Shown here: positions 31,679-41,332 of the stretch, in pieces
Layout of the letters: each line of letters opens with the position of its first letter
Position numbering within the stretch: the stretch's first letter is position 1
Assembly: GCA_030142905.1 (NCBI GenBank)
Contig: JASJOG010000032.1
Coordinates: forward strand, 1,350,001-1,414,000
Origin: Heliopora coerulea
Lineage: Eukaryota; Cnidaria; Anthozoa; Scleralcyonacea; Helioporidae
DNA length: 64,000 bases
Direction of reading: 5' to 3'
The notes under the pieces: generated by a model
The model's input: the letters and a program-made list of their open reading frames with translations, nothing else
What the model was told of the DNA's origin: nothing
Database searches by the model: none
Program-made: the position numbers and the translations under genes

Positions 31679-32251
31679 ATGAATGAAAGCAAATCTGAAC
31701 ACGAAGTGGGTAACAAAAAAACATTTAATATGATAATTGTTGGAATGACTGCTTGTGGAAAAACAAAATATCTTTTAGATTTTATAGAAAATAAATATAA
31801 AAATTATTTTGATTATATTTTTTTAATTTGTCCAACATTTTAATGGAATAAAACTTATGAAAATTGGAAATATGATAAAGATGAAGATTTTATTGCTATT
31901 CCTTGTGATCAAGATAATGTTGAAGATCGGTTAAAATTTATAGTTGACTTTTCAAAAGGAAGTAAAAGTTTAATCATATTGGATGATCGTGCAAGTGGTA
32001 AAAATGTTAAAAATAGAACAAGTGAATTGGTTAAATTAGGATTTAGAGAAAATATTTCAAAATTGGTTACATTTTATAACCTGAATAAAAAAGATATGAC
32101 AACAATAATTCAAGAATATTTAGATGTAGGCGATTGCATGGCGGAAGGTAAAAAAGAATTGGATAAAATTTTATAAATGTTAAAAACAAAAAAATATTCA
32201 AGATTGGAAATTAATTTAATTTTTCCATTTGGTTATAAAATAAATGAGTGA
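31679..32251 (+). pseudogene. Element 1 packaging ATPase (A32/FtsK-HerA type), internally deleted
   Basis: 191 codons in one frame with TAA at 31841-31843 and again at 32174-32176. Walker A is MIIVGMTACGKTKYL (residues 18-32) and Walker B is SLIILDD (about residue 100). Shortly after, VKLGF runs straight into RENISKLVTFYN. Family members normally have a strand and a motif with a polar TQQ-type triplet between these blocks, so about 20 codons seem deleted. It would power DNA packaging into the capsid. Non-functional here. Confidence 0.85.
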
Positions 32252-32558
32252 AAATAGTGAACATATAGAAGTTCCTCTAATATCTTCAACAACCGCAAAC
32301 AGCGAATCTGGTGTGAATCATGAACCACATAAAAAAGAAGAAATAATGAAAAAACGTGAAGAATTGATAAGATTGTCTGAAGATGGGGAAATTATTCAAT
32401 CTGTTCAAAATTTGAAAAAATCAAGTGATAAAGTTATATTTAAAATTTATGCAGAATATGAGGCAAAACGAATTTTGGAGGGAGAGGTGAGGAAAATTTT
32501 TTTTAACAGCATTATCTTGCAAGATTTTTGTTCCCCAACATTAAAGGTACATTATTAG
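32244..32558 (+). pseudogene. Element 1 last gene, truncated by the element breakpoint
   Basis: Starts at ATG 32244, overlapping the end of the ATPase frame by 8 bp. Hydrophilic (HEPHKKEEIMKKREELIRLS and SVQNLKKSSDKVIFKIY). Composition and similarity to element style stop at about 32490; the last 20 residues to 32558 come from unrelated flanking DNA. Probably the N-terminal part of a longer gene. Function unknown. Confidence 0.5.
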
Positions 32559-33739
32559 AGACAGAAAGCTTGGTTAGACTAATGAGTATGGGAATTCAGT
32601 TCAATTTACTTTCTTGTTTCAATGGAAAATCTAAGAAGTGAGCATATTAATGTAACTTGTACCAGTAACTGTAACTAGTTCCAAATATTTAGTAACTTTT
32701 ACAGCACTAGGTACAGGTCAGCTTAATTATGCTGCTCATCTTGAATCTTCAACAGGTGAAACTGGAAGTAATGCTTGTGTTGATACAGATGGGAGTTATC
32801 ATCAACTATGAATGAGGTGCAATGCATTGGTTTGTTTTATAACTTGCACAATTTTGAGTCATCTTGTTAGTTAAGGATGTGAACATTTTCATAGGGATAT
32901 GTACAATATTTGTATTATTTGCTGCATACAGTTGGTATATATTTTGTGAAAAACTCCAGAAACATTTGGAAATCATTTAGACAAAATGTAGTAGTAATAG
33001 GAGGAGAGGAGATTATTCCAAAAACTTACCAATCACAAAACTGGAAATTTTGAAATGACCAATCATGTCATCGGATTATGGATTATCTTTGAGGGGGAGC
33101 ATATACTAGTTCTCATAATCAATCACTTAAAAATTCCTTGACCGGGATTGGCTCTTATCTCGAGCCAGTGTTTGGTCAGGACTAAGTGTGTGTGAACCTA
33201 ACCTACACTCCCTACTGGAGTCTTTTTTTTGTCATTGCAACCGTCAAATTCAATTAACTCGCTAAAAACTCTGTGTAAGCACAAAACCAAAATGCGCTAA
33301 ATGCTATACATTCTTATTCTTCGAGGTGATACAATTATTTTTTTTCTTTGTCCCGATATTATCGCAAAACCTCTTCTTCTTCTTACTGCTCCTCTTCCTC
33401 CTTGCAAAATCTCTTCTTCTTCATCTTCTTTGTTATTGAAATGATGTCCCCTTGATAAAAAAAAAATAGATGTTTACAATTTCTTACAAAACTCACTGTG
33501 TCATGGTGGAAAACAGATCGATTCAGGACTGTATAATGAATTGCTTACACAAATCAAATTGGATTGTGGTGTTGATGACGGATGATTAGAATGAACACAA
33601 CAGAGTAATGTTTTTGGCAGCAAAACACCTAACCAGTTATGTGTTAGTTTCAAAGCCTGTCTTTCAACCAGTGTACAATTGAATTGTACACTATGCAACG
33701 TTTTCATTTTATCGATCGGTTACAATAAACTATTTTGGC
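32559..33739. other. Flanking DNA between the two virus-like elements
   Basis: AT-rich, with a C/T-rich tract around 33335-33430 (repeats of CTTCTTCTT). No convincing gene, RNA or transposon end is visible. The short minus-strand frame at 33501-33707 has no features of a real gene. Confidence 0.5.
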
Positions 33740-33964
33740 ATGGATTTTTACATGAGGCATGATGTGGTCCCGGTTGTTGATGGTATTCGCTGGAGGCGAA
33801 CTACAAAACAAGAATTCAAGAATGTGATGTGCGAATTGGGAGATCCTGTTTACGAATATAAACCACCTATGGTGAAAAAAATGTTATGGACACGCGAGCG
33901 TGCAAACATATCATTGACAATGAACAAAACAAAGATAAAATACATTAAGAAGAAGAACATTTAA
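33740..33964 (+). CDS. Small basic protein of unknown function
   Basis: 75-residue frame with MDFYMRHDVVPVVDGIRWRR at the start, basic and without a known domain. It lies just outside the visible left inverted repeat of element 2 and could be an element gene if the true end is farther left. AT-rich, TAA stop, short 5' leader. Real coding status uncertain. Confidence 0.35.
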   Translation: MDFYMRHDVVPVVDGIRWRRTTKQEFKNVMCELGDPVYEYKPPMVKKMLWTRERANISLTMNKTKIKYIKKKNI

Positions 33965-34189
33965 CATGTTGTAATCACTTTTTTTTTTTTGAATTATGTT
34001 GTGTAATTATTATAATACAAGTGTTTGTGTTCAATACCAAATCGATTGTAATTTCTTATCTTTTTATCTAAATTTGTTAAAAAATTATGTCAACAGATTT
34101 TTGAAAGTCAAGCGATTTAGATTATATCTATGTTGATGGGGTTTTGACCAACAATTTGGAAGTAAGGATCGATTTTGTCGGTTGGAAGT

Positions 34190-34785
34190 TGAAATGCGGC
34201 GGTTATTTGAATACACAAACATCTTGGTGGAGGGGACAAATTCGCATAACTTTTTGAGTTTTTAACCGATTTTCTTTTAAAAGGTTGTTGTGATGTGGGG
34301 AACATTTTGACGTGTTTTGTGTGAAAATCAGTCGAGTTTAACGGGTTAAATTTGAAAAACATAAGTCAACTGAACCTTTGACTCTTCTTCGACTTGTTTG
34401 TCTTTTTGTCCCTCCTGGTTTCAAACGCTTTTTACGTCTTCGTTCTTGGGGGTAAATGTCTTTTGAAAATATATCCTGATGTTCGTCTGAGTTTTGCAGT
34501 TCTTTTGATGCTATTTTTGTTCAGTGTTCTTGTGAAGATGAGAAATCGTTGAGAAATCACCAGCATTCAGGAAATCATGTTGGAAGTCACACATCTCTTG
34601 CTTGCGGGGTGCTTGAGTTTGATTGTCAGTTGGTTTGTTCGGTCGTTTGACTTTGTGATTGGCATGTGCTCTATAACTTGATCTAGTGATGGATTTATGA
34701 ATAATTTGCACTCGTTTGACAGCAGGAAGCGGAAATTGAGTTTGATTGGCGTTGTTATGATGTTTTGAGATTGTTTAAGCGTGTT
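34190..34785 (+). repeat. Element 2 left terminal inverted repeat
   Basis: Matches the reverse complement of 63325-63923. Anchors include GATTTTCTT-AAAAGTTGTTG-type text, GAGTTTGATTGTCAGT, GATGGATTTATGAATAAT and GGAAATTGAGTTTGATTGG. The two arms differ at many positions and by small gaps (roughly a quarter by eye), so they are old or have stopped being homogenised. Confidence 0.85.
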
Positions 34786-35032
34786 TTTCACTTGTGTGGG
34801 GCATTTTGGATTTGTTCGAAGGACAAGATAAGGTGAGAATGTTTAAGCTTTTTGTGTGAGTGATAAAAAAAAAAAAATGTGACTAAAAAGCTTTATCATT
34901 TTCACTGTAGGTGATATGGATTTTGTGACAAGGATGATGATGTGGGAGAAAAGAAAGTTGAAAAAGAAATTTTTGTTTTTCTTTTGGGCTTTCTTTCTCG
35001 GATGTTGTTGTTAAAAGTTTTGCAATATAAGT

Positions 35033-35105
35033 TACTTCATATGGGGCTTGAACCCATGACCATCGGATTAAGAGTCCGATGCTCTACCATCTGAGCTAAT
35101 GAAGT
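35033..35105 (-). tRNA. trnK: tRNA-Lys (CTT)
   Basis: Minus strand folds as a full cloverleaf: acceptor ACTTCAT with ATGAAGT (7 of 7 pairs), D arm GCTCAGATGGTAGAGC, anticodon stem TCGGA/TCCGA with loop CTCTTAA (anticodon CTT), T arm ATGGG/CCCAT with loop TTCAAGC. No intron, no encoded CCA. It lies about 250 bp inside the left repeat of element 2 and 8 bp from a second tRNA-Lys on the same strand. Confidence 0.88.
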
Positions 35106-35112
35106 GTTGAAG

Positions 35113-35185
35113 AGCTTGATATGGGGCTTGAACCCATGACCGTTGGATTAAAAGTCCAATGCTCTACTGTCTGAGCTAATCAAGT
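35113..35185 (-). tRNA. trnK: tRNA-Lys (TTT)
   Basis: Minus-strand cloverleaf closely related to its neighbour: anticodon stem TTGGA/TCCAA with loop CTTTTAA (anticodon TTT), T arm identical, acceptor ACTTGAT with ATCAAGC (one A-C mismatch at the first pair). D arm GCTCAGACAGTAGAGC. The two probably arose by duplication, with the anticodon stems and acceptors then diverging in compensating pairs. Confidence 0.82.
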
Positions 35186-35461
35186 GTTCAAGAAAACAGA
35201 TCTGAAAAATGTGCATTTGATTTTCAACTGGGAGAAACGTTTCGTATTTCTTCTATGTGAAAAGTTTCTCTCCATTGTGAATTATTGTCACTGATAGAAA
35301 AAAATGTAAATTTGAGTGTTTTGACCATCATTATCATCATTTTTTTTTTTTTATCTGGTGTTGATGATGGCCGAGATATTTGAGTTTGTTCTGAGAATTT
35401 TGTGGATGCAAGAAAGAAGAATTGATGATGCTTTGTTGTTAGGAGACATGAGATTGGAGTA

Positions 35462-35638
35462 ATGTTGGGTTGTGAAATTTTTGATTCTGTAGAAGAAGTT
35501 ATTACATGGTATACTCCTCGTGGAACAAAACTTACAGAGAATGAAAGAAAAGACATTGAACAATTTTGTGATGTGTATAATAATGGAAAGTACTTTGTGA
35601 ATAGTGATTGCTGGGTAAAAGAAAATTTTGGAATGTGA
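35462..35638 (+). CDS. Small hypothetical protein of element 2
   Basis: 58-residue frame from ATG 35462 to TGA 35638 (MLGCEIFDSVEEVITWYTPR, then a Cys- and Asn-containing end NSDCWVKENFGM). Soluble-looking composition, no recognised domain. A second short frame immediately upstream in another phase (about 35368-35463) could be a shifted N-terminal part. Confidence 0.35.
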   Translation: MLGCEIFDSVEEVITWYTPRGTKLTENERKDIEQFCDVYNNGKYFVNSDCWVKENFGM

Positions 35639-36357
35639 AATTATGTTTTTCTGTCGTCGACATCATTTCATGTGTGAAATGAAGGCAATTGTGGAAAGAA
35701 TATTCTAATTTGTTGAATAATTGATGAATGCATTACGTTCATGGCGATCTTCATCATACAAGCATTGTTGTTTGTGATCAAGGTTGTCATTAATGTTTTG
35801 TGTTGCTGAATGAAATTGGAAGAACATGGTTTTAAATTATTGGAAGTTCTTGCTGTCAGGTTTTTCCAATGTTAGCAAGAGCATCTCATGATTTAAAATA
35901 ATGATCAGAGAATTGAAGATGAACAAAAAGATGAAGACTATGTAATAATACTGGTTGTGATCTTGGTGAGTTTTGTTTTATCGATGAAGGTTACTACTAG
36001 TCTATTTATATAGAATATAAGATGAAGAAGAAGAAAAAAAAACACGAATGTCTTTGGCAATCTTTGTCAGCCTTTATCTGAAAAACGCTGTCAAGGTTGT
36101 CGATGGGTGTTTATGTTGTTATTCAACATGTGGATTATGAAAAGAGGAAGGAAAAAAAATGAATGTTTGGGTTAATTTTCATCAATTTTTTATTTAAAAA
36201 AATTGTTGAACATCACCCCAAATATTTATGTTTAATATGACAAGGAAAAGAAGAGAACATGTGAGATTTGTGTGAATTTGTGGGGGTCATAGTATTTTAT
36301 TGGTTATGTCCCCTTTGAATTCACATAAATTTATACAGATTAATAACAGGAATATTG
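35639..36357. other. Intergenic region of element 2
   Basis: AT-rich with no frame over 60 codons that looks coding. A possible short hairpin-prone run of GAAGAAGAAGAAAAA lies near 36024. Nothing else supported. Confidence 0.4.
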
Positions 36358-37095
36358 TTAAATGTCAAAATAATTGAATTCAATTGTGTATTGATAATAA
36401 GGAAATTTTACAGGTATTGCTTGAGTACCATTGTCCAATACAAAAGCTGCATTTCCTGAATGGGAAAAATCGAATTTTGGAAATAATATTATGTCTTCGT
36501 TTTTTTAAAACCCATGCTATGTTAGTGGCTTTAAAATCGTCTTCAGAATGATGGTATGTGCCCGATTTAAATAAAGATTCATTTGAAAGTAAATCCCTAA
36601 AATACTGGTTAGTACCGCATTTATCCCATTGTTCTTTATATACTTTAAATATGTTGAATCCAACAAAACCTCCGGGATTCAGTCTGAAAGCATCGATTGT
36701 TGTTTTGGGATATGTTGGAGGATTATTTTGTACCATTTGAATCGAATTGATATCTGAAATTACATTTGATGTACATGAGACTAATATTTCTGTGATGACT
36801 CTAAGTTTGTTCAAATTGAAGTATCCTCCCTCTCCTATTTTAAATTCAGATTGAAAGGGTCCTAATGTCCAGCTTGCATTGCCGATTAAACTGATTGGAA
36901 ACCAGATAACGTTGCAAAATATCCAGAAGGTCCTGTTGTTTCGAATGTGTGAGTCGCACTCATGGAAAATCTTGTAGGTGGATTTAAACATATTCTCAGA
37001 GTTCTATGAGTGGCATTATCATTACCAGAAGCGGCATCTTTGTGAGGAAAGTGTAATATTTTAGTCAGATTGTGCTTGTTTTTTACAAATACCAT
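36358..37095 (-). pseudogene. Element 2 structural-type protein, frameshifted
   Basis: ATG at 37095 opens MVFVKNKHNLTKILHFPHKD; the frame runs to about 36900, then reading shifts to the frame seen in 36991-36380 (GGYFNLNKLRVITEILVSCT and PTYPKTTIDAFRLNPGGFVG), and finally, near 36480, to one ending PYYQYTIEFNYFDI at TAA 36358. About 245 residues with beta-rich, Gly/Pro-spaced text. It could be a virion or receptor-binding protein; I cannot name a family. Two frameshifts make it a pseudogene. Confidence 0.5.
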
Positions 37096-37875
37096 GTTGT
37101 TTTATCTCAAATTTGTGAAGAAATATATTCAAAAATAAAGTGTAAGGAATTCTAATAATAAAAAAAAAAAAAATTAATGAAATAAAATATGTGAAACGTG
37201 ATATCAAAATGATTACTGACCTTTCCGTGTCAAATATTATTTCACTTGTGGATATCTTGTGAATGTATTTATTTCTTGGTTTTGGATGATTCATTGGAAT
37301 GTTTGTTAACTCAATTCTGTTAATAATGAGACAAAAAAATTGTGAAATAATGTCGAAATGCTCATAACAAAAGTCTTTGAATAGCGTGATGTTTGTGTTA
37401 TTGCTAGAAATCAATAACAGGATGCAAAGAGTATGAATAAATTTGTATAAAAACAGCATTTACATATGAGAAAAACAAAGTACTTGAAAGTACTTGAATG
37501 TGACATTCCATGCATGTTTTGTTGAATAACTTTACGAGTGTTTGTCTGTTCGTGTTGAAAATAATGTTAAAATGTTGTTTGAAACCTAGGGAGTATTTTG
37601 ATATATCATATGTTGTGCTGATGTTAAAAGAAAAGGAAAAAAAATTGTGTTTTTGGCGGAAGTTAAGATGACAGGCGGAAAGGTTTTGGTTTACTATAAA
37701 TGTCAGTATGGAATGCAGCAAGCAGCTTTGAAATGACATGTGATGGTTCAATTCTTTCATTGTGCTTCCTGTCGTTTAACGTGTCTGAGCTAACTTTTGT
37801 CGCTGGGATTTGGTTTAAATTCAAGCGTGTTTGAAGGTAAGTTATGTTTGATTTGATAGTAAAGAGATTTGTATT
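37096..37875. other. Divergent gap between element 2 gene blocks
   Basis: AT-rich, between the minus-strand gene at 36.4-37.1 kb and the plus-strand series starting at 37,876. Long frames here (minus 37061-37459 and 37404-37760) are made of Phe/Ile/Leu codons from A/T runs and look spurious. Promoters for both blocks would be expected here. Confidence 0.4.
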
Positions 37876-38431
37876 TTGAAAATGGTTACGAATGGTATAT
37901 ATGTTAAAGTGAAAGGTGCTGAGAATAAAGTTATGATGAGAGATTTATTTATCGACAAGACTACAATGGAAATTAAGTTGGATGCTTTGTTTGAAATGGA
38001 AATCTTTGCATGTAGTCATTCTGCTCTTCAGATAAATAGTGAATTTGAAGGAATGTATTATGTTCAGACTCATTCGTGGTCTGCATTGGGTAGGGTTAGT
38101 AATCTGATCAGAGATCAACTTGCTTTGAATGTTAATGGTAATTATCATATTTCACACGTTGCCAATTACTGCTGTGATTATTTGTTTGAACAAGGATATA
38201 TTATATGGCATTTGTGAAGTAAAAAAATATAAAGATATGGTAACTTTGAGAAACCAATATGGAACTTATCAGAATTTGGACAAGTGGTGTCGTGATAATG
38301 TTGAATTGTGATTGAAAAGTCTAAAACAAGTGATGTATTCTGATGGTAAAATTGTTCAGGAGGATTTGGAATATGATGGAAAATATTTATGGTTTGCTTT
38401 GGAATTGACCAATGGGTTGTTGATGTTTTAA
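37876..38431 (+). pseudogene. Element 2 hypothetical protein A
   Basis: ATG at 37876 (MVTNGIYVKVKGAENKVMMR). The frame shifts near 38205, then continues through EVKKYKDMVTLRNQYGTYQN to a TGA at 38309-38311, and stays open in that frame to TAA 38431. Contains CSHSALQINSEFEGMYYV and a Cys pair (ANYCCDYLF). No domain recognised. The first of several plus-strand genes of unknown function between 37.9 and 41.3 kb that look alike in composition. Confidence 0.5.
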
Positions 38432-38798
38432 ATAGATATACAAGTGGATAAGGAAGCAAAAATAAAAGAAAATATTGTGAAAGCTAAAACAATGGGTGAA
38501 TATTTTAAAACATTATTATACGTAGATAAAAAGAACTTGATTATATTATTAAGTTTGTAATTGTGAAGAAAAGAGATTTATTTCATCTGATGTGCCTTGT
38601 GAGTTAAAAGGAAAAAAAATGGAATTGGTTTTGAAAGCGTTTGTGGCTGTTGTTTTACATCTTGGAAATGATCCACGAATATTTTCATTGTATTTTGTTT
38701 GTAAATAACTTTATCAATGTTATCGTATTTGAAGAAATAAAGATGGAGAGTTTCTTTATGGATATGAGAAATTTATAAATTATGGAGTCCCGTGGGAA
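38432..38798 (+). other. Decayed coding stretch of element 2
   Basis: Short in-phase runs such as DKEAKIKENIVKAKTMGEYF (about 38440-38500) are followed by stops. Composition resembles the neighbouring unknown genes, so this is probably the wreck of one of them. No start or end can be fixed. Confidence 0.35.
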
Positions 38799-39307
38799 AT
38801 GAATTTGGAGAATTTGGAAACTGTGAATTTAAAGCCGTTTTTTAAATTCTTATTTAATGGTATGATAGTGACGGATATGGATGACAAATTGAATGCTTAT
38901 TTCAGTATAAAGAAATTGGGATGGTTTAAGATTCCTGTCAACGTGTTGCGGGTTTTTTTTATGTTAAATTTGAGACACGTTCTCTGACTAAAATTTATTA
39001 AATATATGAGCTTTCGACTACCTAACTGTAGTCTTCGACAGGCAAGAGTGACATGAATTAATGACTTGTAGATATTTATAGGTGCGTGTTGAATTGAGGA
39101 ACTATGTGGCAGGAAGCAATTAGCGAATACAATGCTTGTTGACAAGGACAGCGTATTGTCTGGGAAGTGGTTTGGAGTTATTGTCAGAATTCGCTATTAA
39201 AGCCATATGCCAAGATTCTAATGTTTTTCGTGTTCGGTAGTTACCACTATCAATTACTCTACTATTAGCGAAGTCAATATTATGATTATTTTCCCATGCA
39301 TGGTTAG

Positions 39308-39802
39308 CTATGTTTCAACCTTTTTTATAGTTTTTAACATTCCAGATATGTTCCTTTTTTCGTGTTTCAAATGATCTTCCTGTTTCACCAACGTATGACC
39401 ACGAGCAATCCAAACAAGGTATATTGTAGACAACATTGGTTCGTCGTTCGGGTGGAACTTGGTATTTGGGAGAAGGAAAAGTTTGTTGTTTAGTAGTGGT
39501 TTAGTAGTGACTCTAATGTTATGTTTTTGTAGTATACGTCTGAGAGCGTCAGTTATCCCACTCACATACAGTAAAGTAACGTAGCCGGTTGGTTTGTCAT
39601 TTTCAGTCACACATTTGAAAAATTGTCTTACCAGTTCTTCAGGTGATGGTACAGGTTTGTTAGTTGTCAAGTCTTTGAAGGTTTGTTTCAGAACTCTCTC
39701 TGGGTATCTGTTAGTTGTCAAAGACTTGACAACTAACAAACCCGTACCATCACCTGAAGAACTGGTAAGACAATTTTTCAAATGTGTGACTGAAAATGAC
39801 AA
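39308..39802 (-). pseudogene. Penelope C-terminal region (left inverted copy)
   Basis: 164-residue minus-strand frame, the mirror of the right copy up to PPNDEPMLSTIYLVW-like text, then frameshifted relative to the right copy around 39480 (the LLNNKLFLLPNTKF frame) and again near 39400. It continues toward 38968 as non-coding 3' sequence. Inactive partner of the inverted duplication. Confidence 0.7.
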
Positions 39803-40280
39803 ACCAACCGGCTACGTTACTTTACCATACGTGAGTGGGATAACTGACGCTCTCAGACGTATACTACAAAAACATAACATTAGAGTCACTACTAGACCAC
39901 TACGAATGCTACAACAAACTTTTCCTTCTCCCAAATACCAAGTTCCACCCGAACGACGAACCAATGTTGTCTACAATATACCTTGTTTGGATTGCTCGTG
40001 GTCATACGTTGGTGAAACAGGAAGATCATTTGAAACACGAAAAAAGGAACATATCTGGAATGTTAAAAACTATAAAAAAGGTTCAAACATAGCTAACCAT
40101 GCATGGGAAAATAATCATAATATCAACTTCGCTAATAGTAGAGTAATTGATAGTGGTAACTACCAAACACGAAAAACATTACAATCTTGGCATATGGCTT
40201 TAATAGCGAATTCTGACAATAACTCCAAACCGCTTCCCAGACAATACGCTGTCCTTGTCAACAAGCATTGTATTCGCTAA
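39594..40280 (+). CDS. Penelope C-terminal region with GIY-YIG endonuclease (right copy)
   Basis: 228-residue open frame. Residues 40-110 hold the reverse transcriptase thumb-like end (PEELVRQFFKCVTENDKPTG). Then VPPERRTNVVYNIPCLDCSW and SYVGETGRSFETRKKEH give the GIY-YIG nuclease core (YNI..., YVGETGR with catalytic Arg), and IANHAWENNHNINF is the conserved H-x-x-x-x-N-H block. It cuts target DNA in Penelope transposition. The first 28 codons are read across the palindrome junction and are not native. 5'-truncated. Confidence 0.85.
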   Translation: MSFSVTHLKNCLTSSSGDGTGLLVVKSLKVCFRTLSGYLLVVKDLTTNKPVPSPEELVRQFFKCVTENDKPTGYVTLPYVSGITDALRRILQKHNIRVTTRPLRMLQQTFPSPKYQVPPERRTNVVYNIPCLDCSWSYVGETGRSFETRKKEHIWNVKNYKKGSNIANHAWENNHNINFANSRVIDSGNYQTRKTLQSWHMALIANSDNNSKPLPRQYAVLVNKHCIR

Positions 40281-40780
40281 TTGCTTCCTGCCACATAGTT
40301 CCTCAATTCAACACGCACCTATAAATATCTACAAGTCATTAATTCATGTCACTCTTGCCTGTCGAAGACTACAGTTAGGTAGTCGAAAGCTCGTATATTT
40401 AATAAATTTTAGTCAGAGAACGTGTCTCAAAATTAATTATGTCTCAACCTGGCTGCGCAATCTCCATATTTTTTTATGTTGTGAAGTATAATGGATGGAA
40501 AGACATGCATGATAAATGTTTATATGTTTTAAAAAAAATGAAGTTTCATGCAAAAATGAATCTTGTTTCTGTTAATGAAGACGATATTCTTAGTTCGGAA
40601 TCAACACTTGAATGTAAAATGGCAGTTTTTGTGGGTGAAAAGTATAAAGTACATGATGATTTGTTTCTTTTGGGTGTAAAGCGCAGGGATGAAGGTTTCA
40701 TGTTGACATCTTGTTTTTGTTTAGGGAAAATAAATTACTTTGGTGTGACATGTTCAGCTTTAAAAAAAAAAACATGGTAA

Positions 40781-41332
40781 AAAGCGGTCGACAATTGAAT
40801 TATAAAATGCTAAAATTTTTTTTTTGTTATACAGCGTTCAGAAACCAAGTTATGGCGATGTACCAATGTGTTCATTGTTATAAGGTGGTTAAATGCTTGA
40901 TTGAAAAAATGGTTGGTGATTTGGAAGGATATGGAAGTTATTTTAACAATTATTGGATATTTGCAAGTAGGGTCCATTTTAATTAAAAAAAAAAACAAAA
41001 AAAAAGGAAATTGATATGAATTCCTTTTTTACTTTGAAGGAGAGAATTTATAAGGGTAGTAAAATTCCTCGAAAATTTGATTATTTGAAAAATGGTGAGT
41101 CGTTTGCATGATTGTTATGATATTAAAGATTCTGATAAGAAAATAGTATTTATTAATTCAATTACGTGTGTGGATATTACAGAAACAGGATGTCAATTAA
41201 CATTGGGTTATGATTGGTTTGTCGGAAGTGGATGAAAGTATAAATTGTATTGGGGTTGATCTTGGAGATAGATGTTCCGAATATTTCGAGTGGGTTAAGC
41301 GTGTTTTTGATTGTTACATAGTATTTTGAACA
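40781..41332 (+). other. Decayed small genes of element 2
   Basis: Short plus-strand frames, e.g. 40711-40986 (FFFCYTAFRNQVMAMYQCVH) and about 41092-41235 (FINSITCVDITETGCQLTLG), are interrupted by A/T runs. They resemble protein A and B in composition (Cys, Tyr and Met-rich) but no complete gene can be delimited. Confidence 0.35.

Larger units (their letters stand above)
17480..32490. mobile_element. Polinton/Maverick-like element 1
   Basis: About 15 kb carrying protein-primed polymerase B, retroviral-type integrase with chromodomain, double-jelly-roll major capsid, penton-like protein, A32-type ATPase and a fibre. The minus-strand genes (27.7 to 17.5 kb) and the plus-strand genes (27.8 to 32.5 kb) diverge from a 155-bp AT-rich gap. 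The right end is cut within a gene near 32490, and no inverted terminal repeats could be matched, so the copy is truncated. Most genes have one to three breaks. Confidence 0.9.
38966..40468. mobile_element. Penelope-like element fragment in inverted duplication
   Basis: 1,503-bp insert flanked by 12-bp target duplications TTTTTTTATGTT (38954-38965 and 40469-40480). The two halves (about 38968-39720 and 39722-40435) are nearly identical inverted copies of the 3' end of a Penelope element, meeting at a small palindrome around 39,720. The right copy codes for the end of the reverse transcriptase and a GIY-YIG endonuclease. Head-to-head fragments are a known feature of Penelope insertions. Confidence 0.85.
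38799..40780 (+). pseudogene. Element 2 hypothetical protein B, split by a Penelope insertion
   Basis: The left part (38799-38965) reads MNLENLETVNLKPFFKFLFN and IKKLGWFKIPVNVL; the right part (from about 40469 to 40780) reads KYNGWKDMHDKCLYVLKKMK and KMAVFVGEKYKVHDDLFLLG. Both sides of the 1.5-kb insertion are coding-like and abut the duplicated target TTTTTTTATGTT. The run of T at the join differs in length on the two sides (8 and 7), so the phase is also disturbed. Function unknown. Confidence 0.6.

Noticed and set aside
33335..33430. CTTCTTCTT-rich tract as a microsatellite or element terminus
   Set aside because: Too short and irregular, and not repeated at the other end of either element.
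37061..37760. Two minus-strand frames of 118-132 residues
   Set aside because: Composed of Phe, Ile, Leu and Ser codons from A/T runs, with no domain and no start context; they overlap a divergent intergenic gap.
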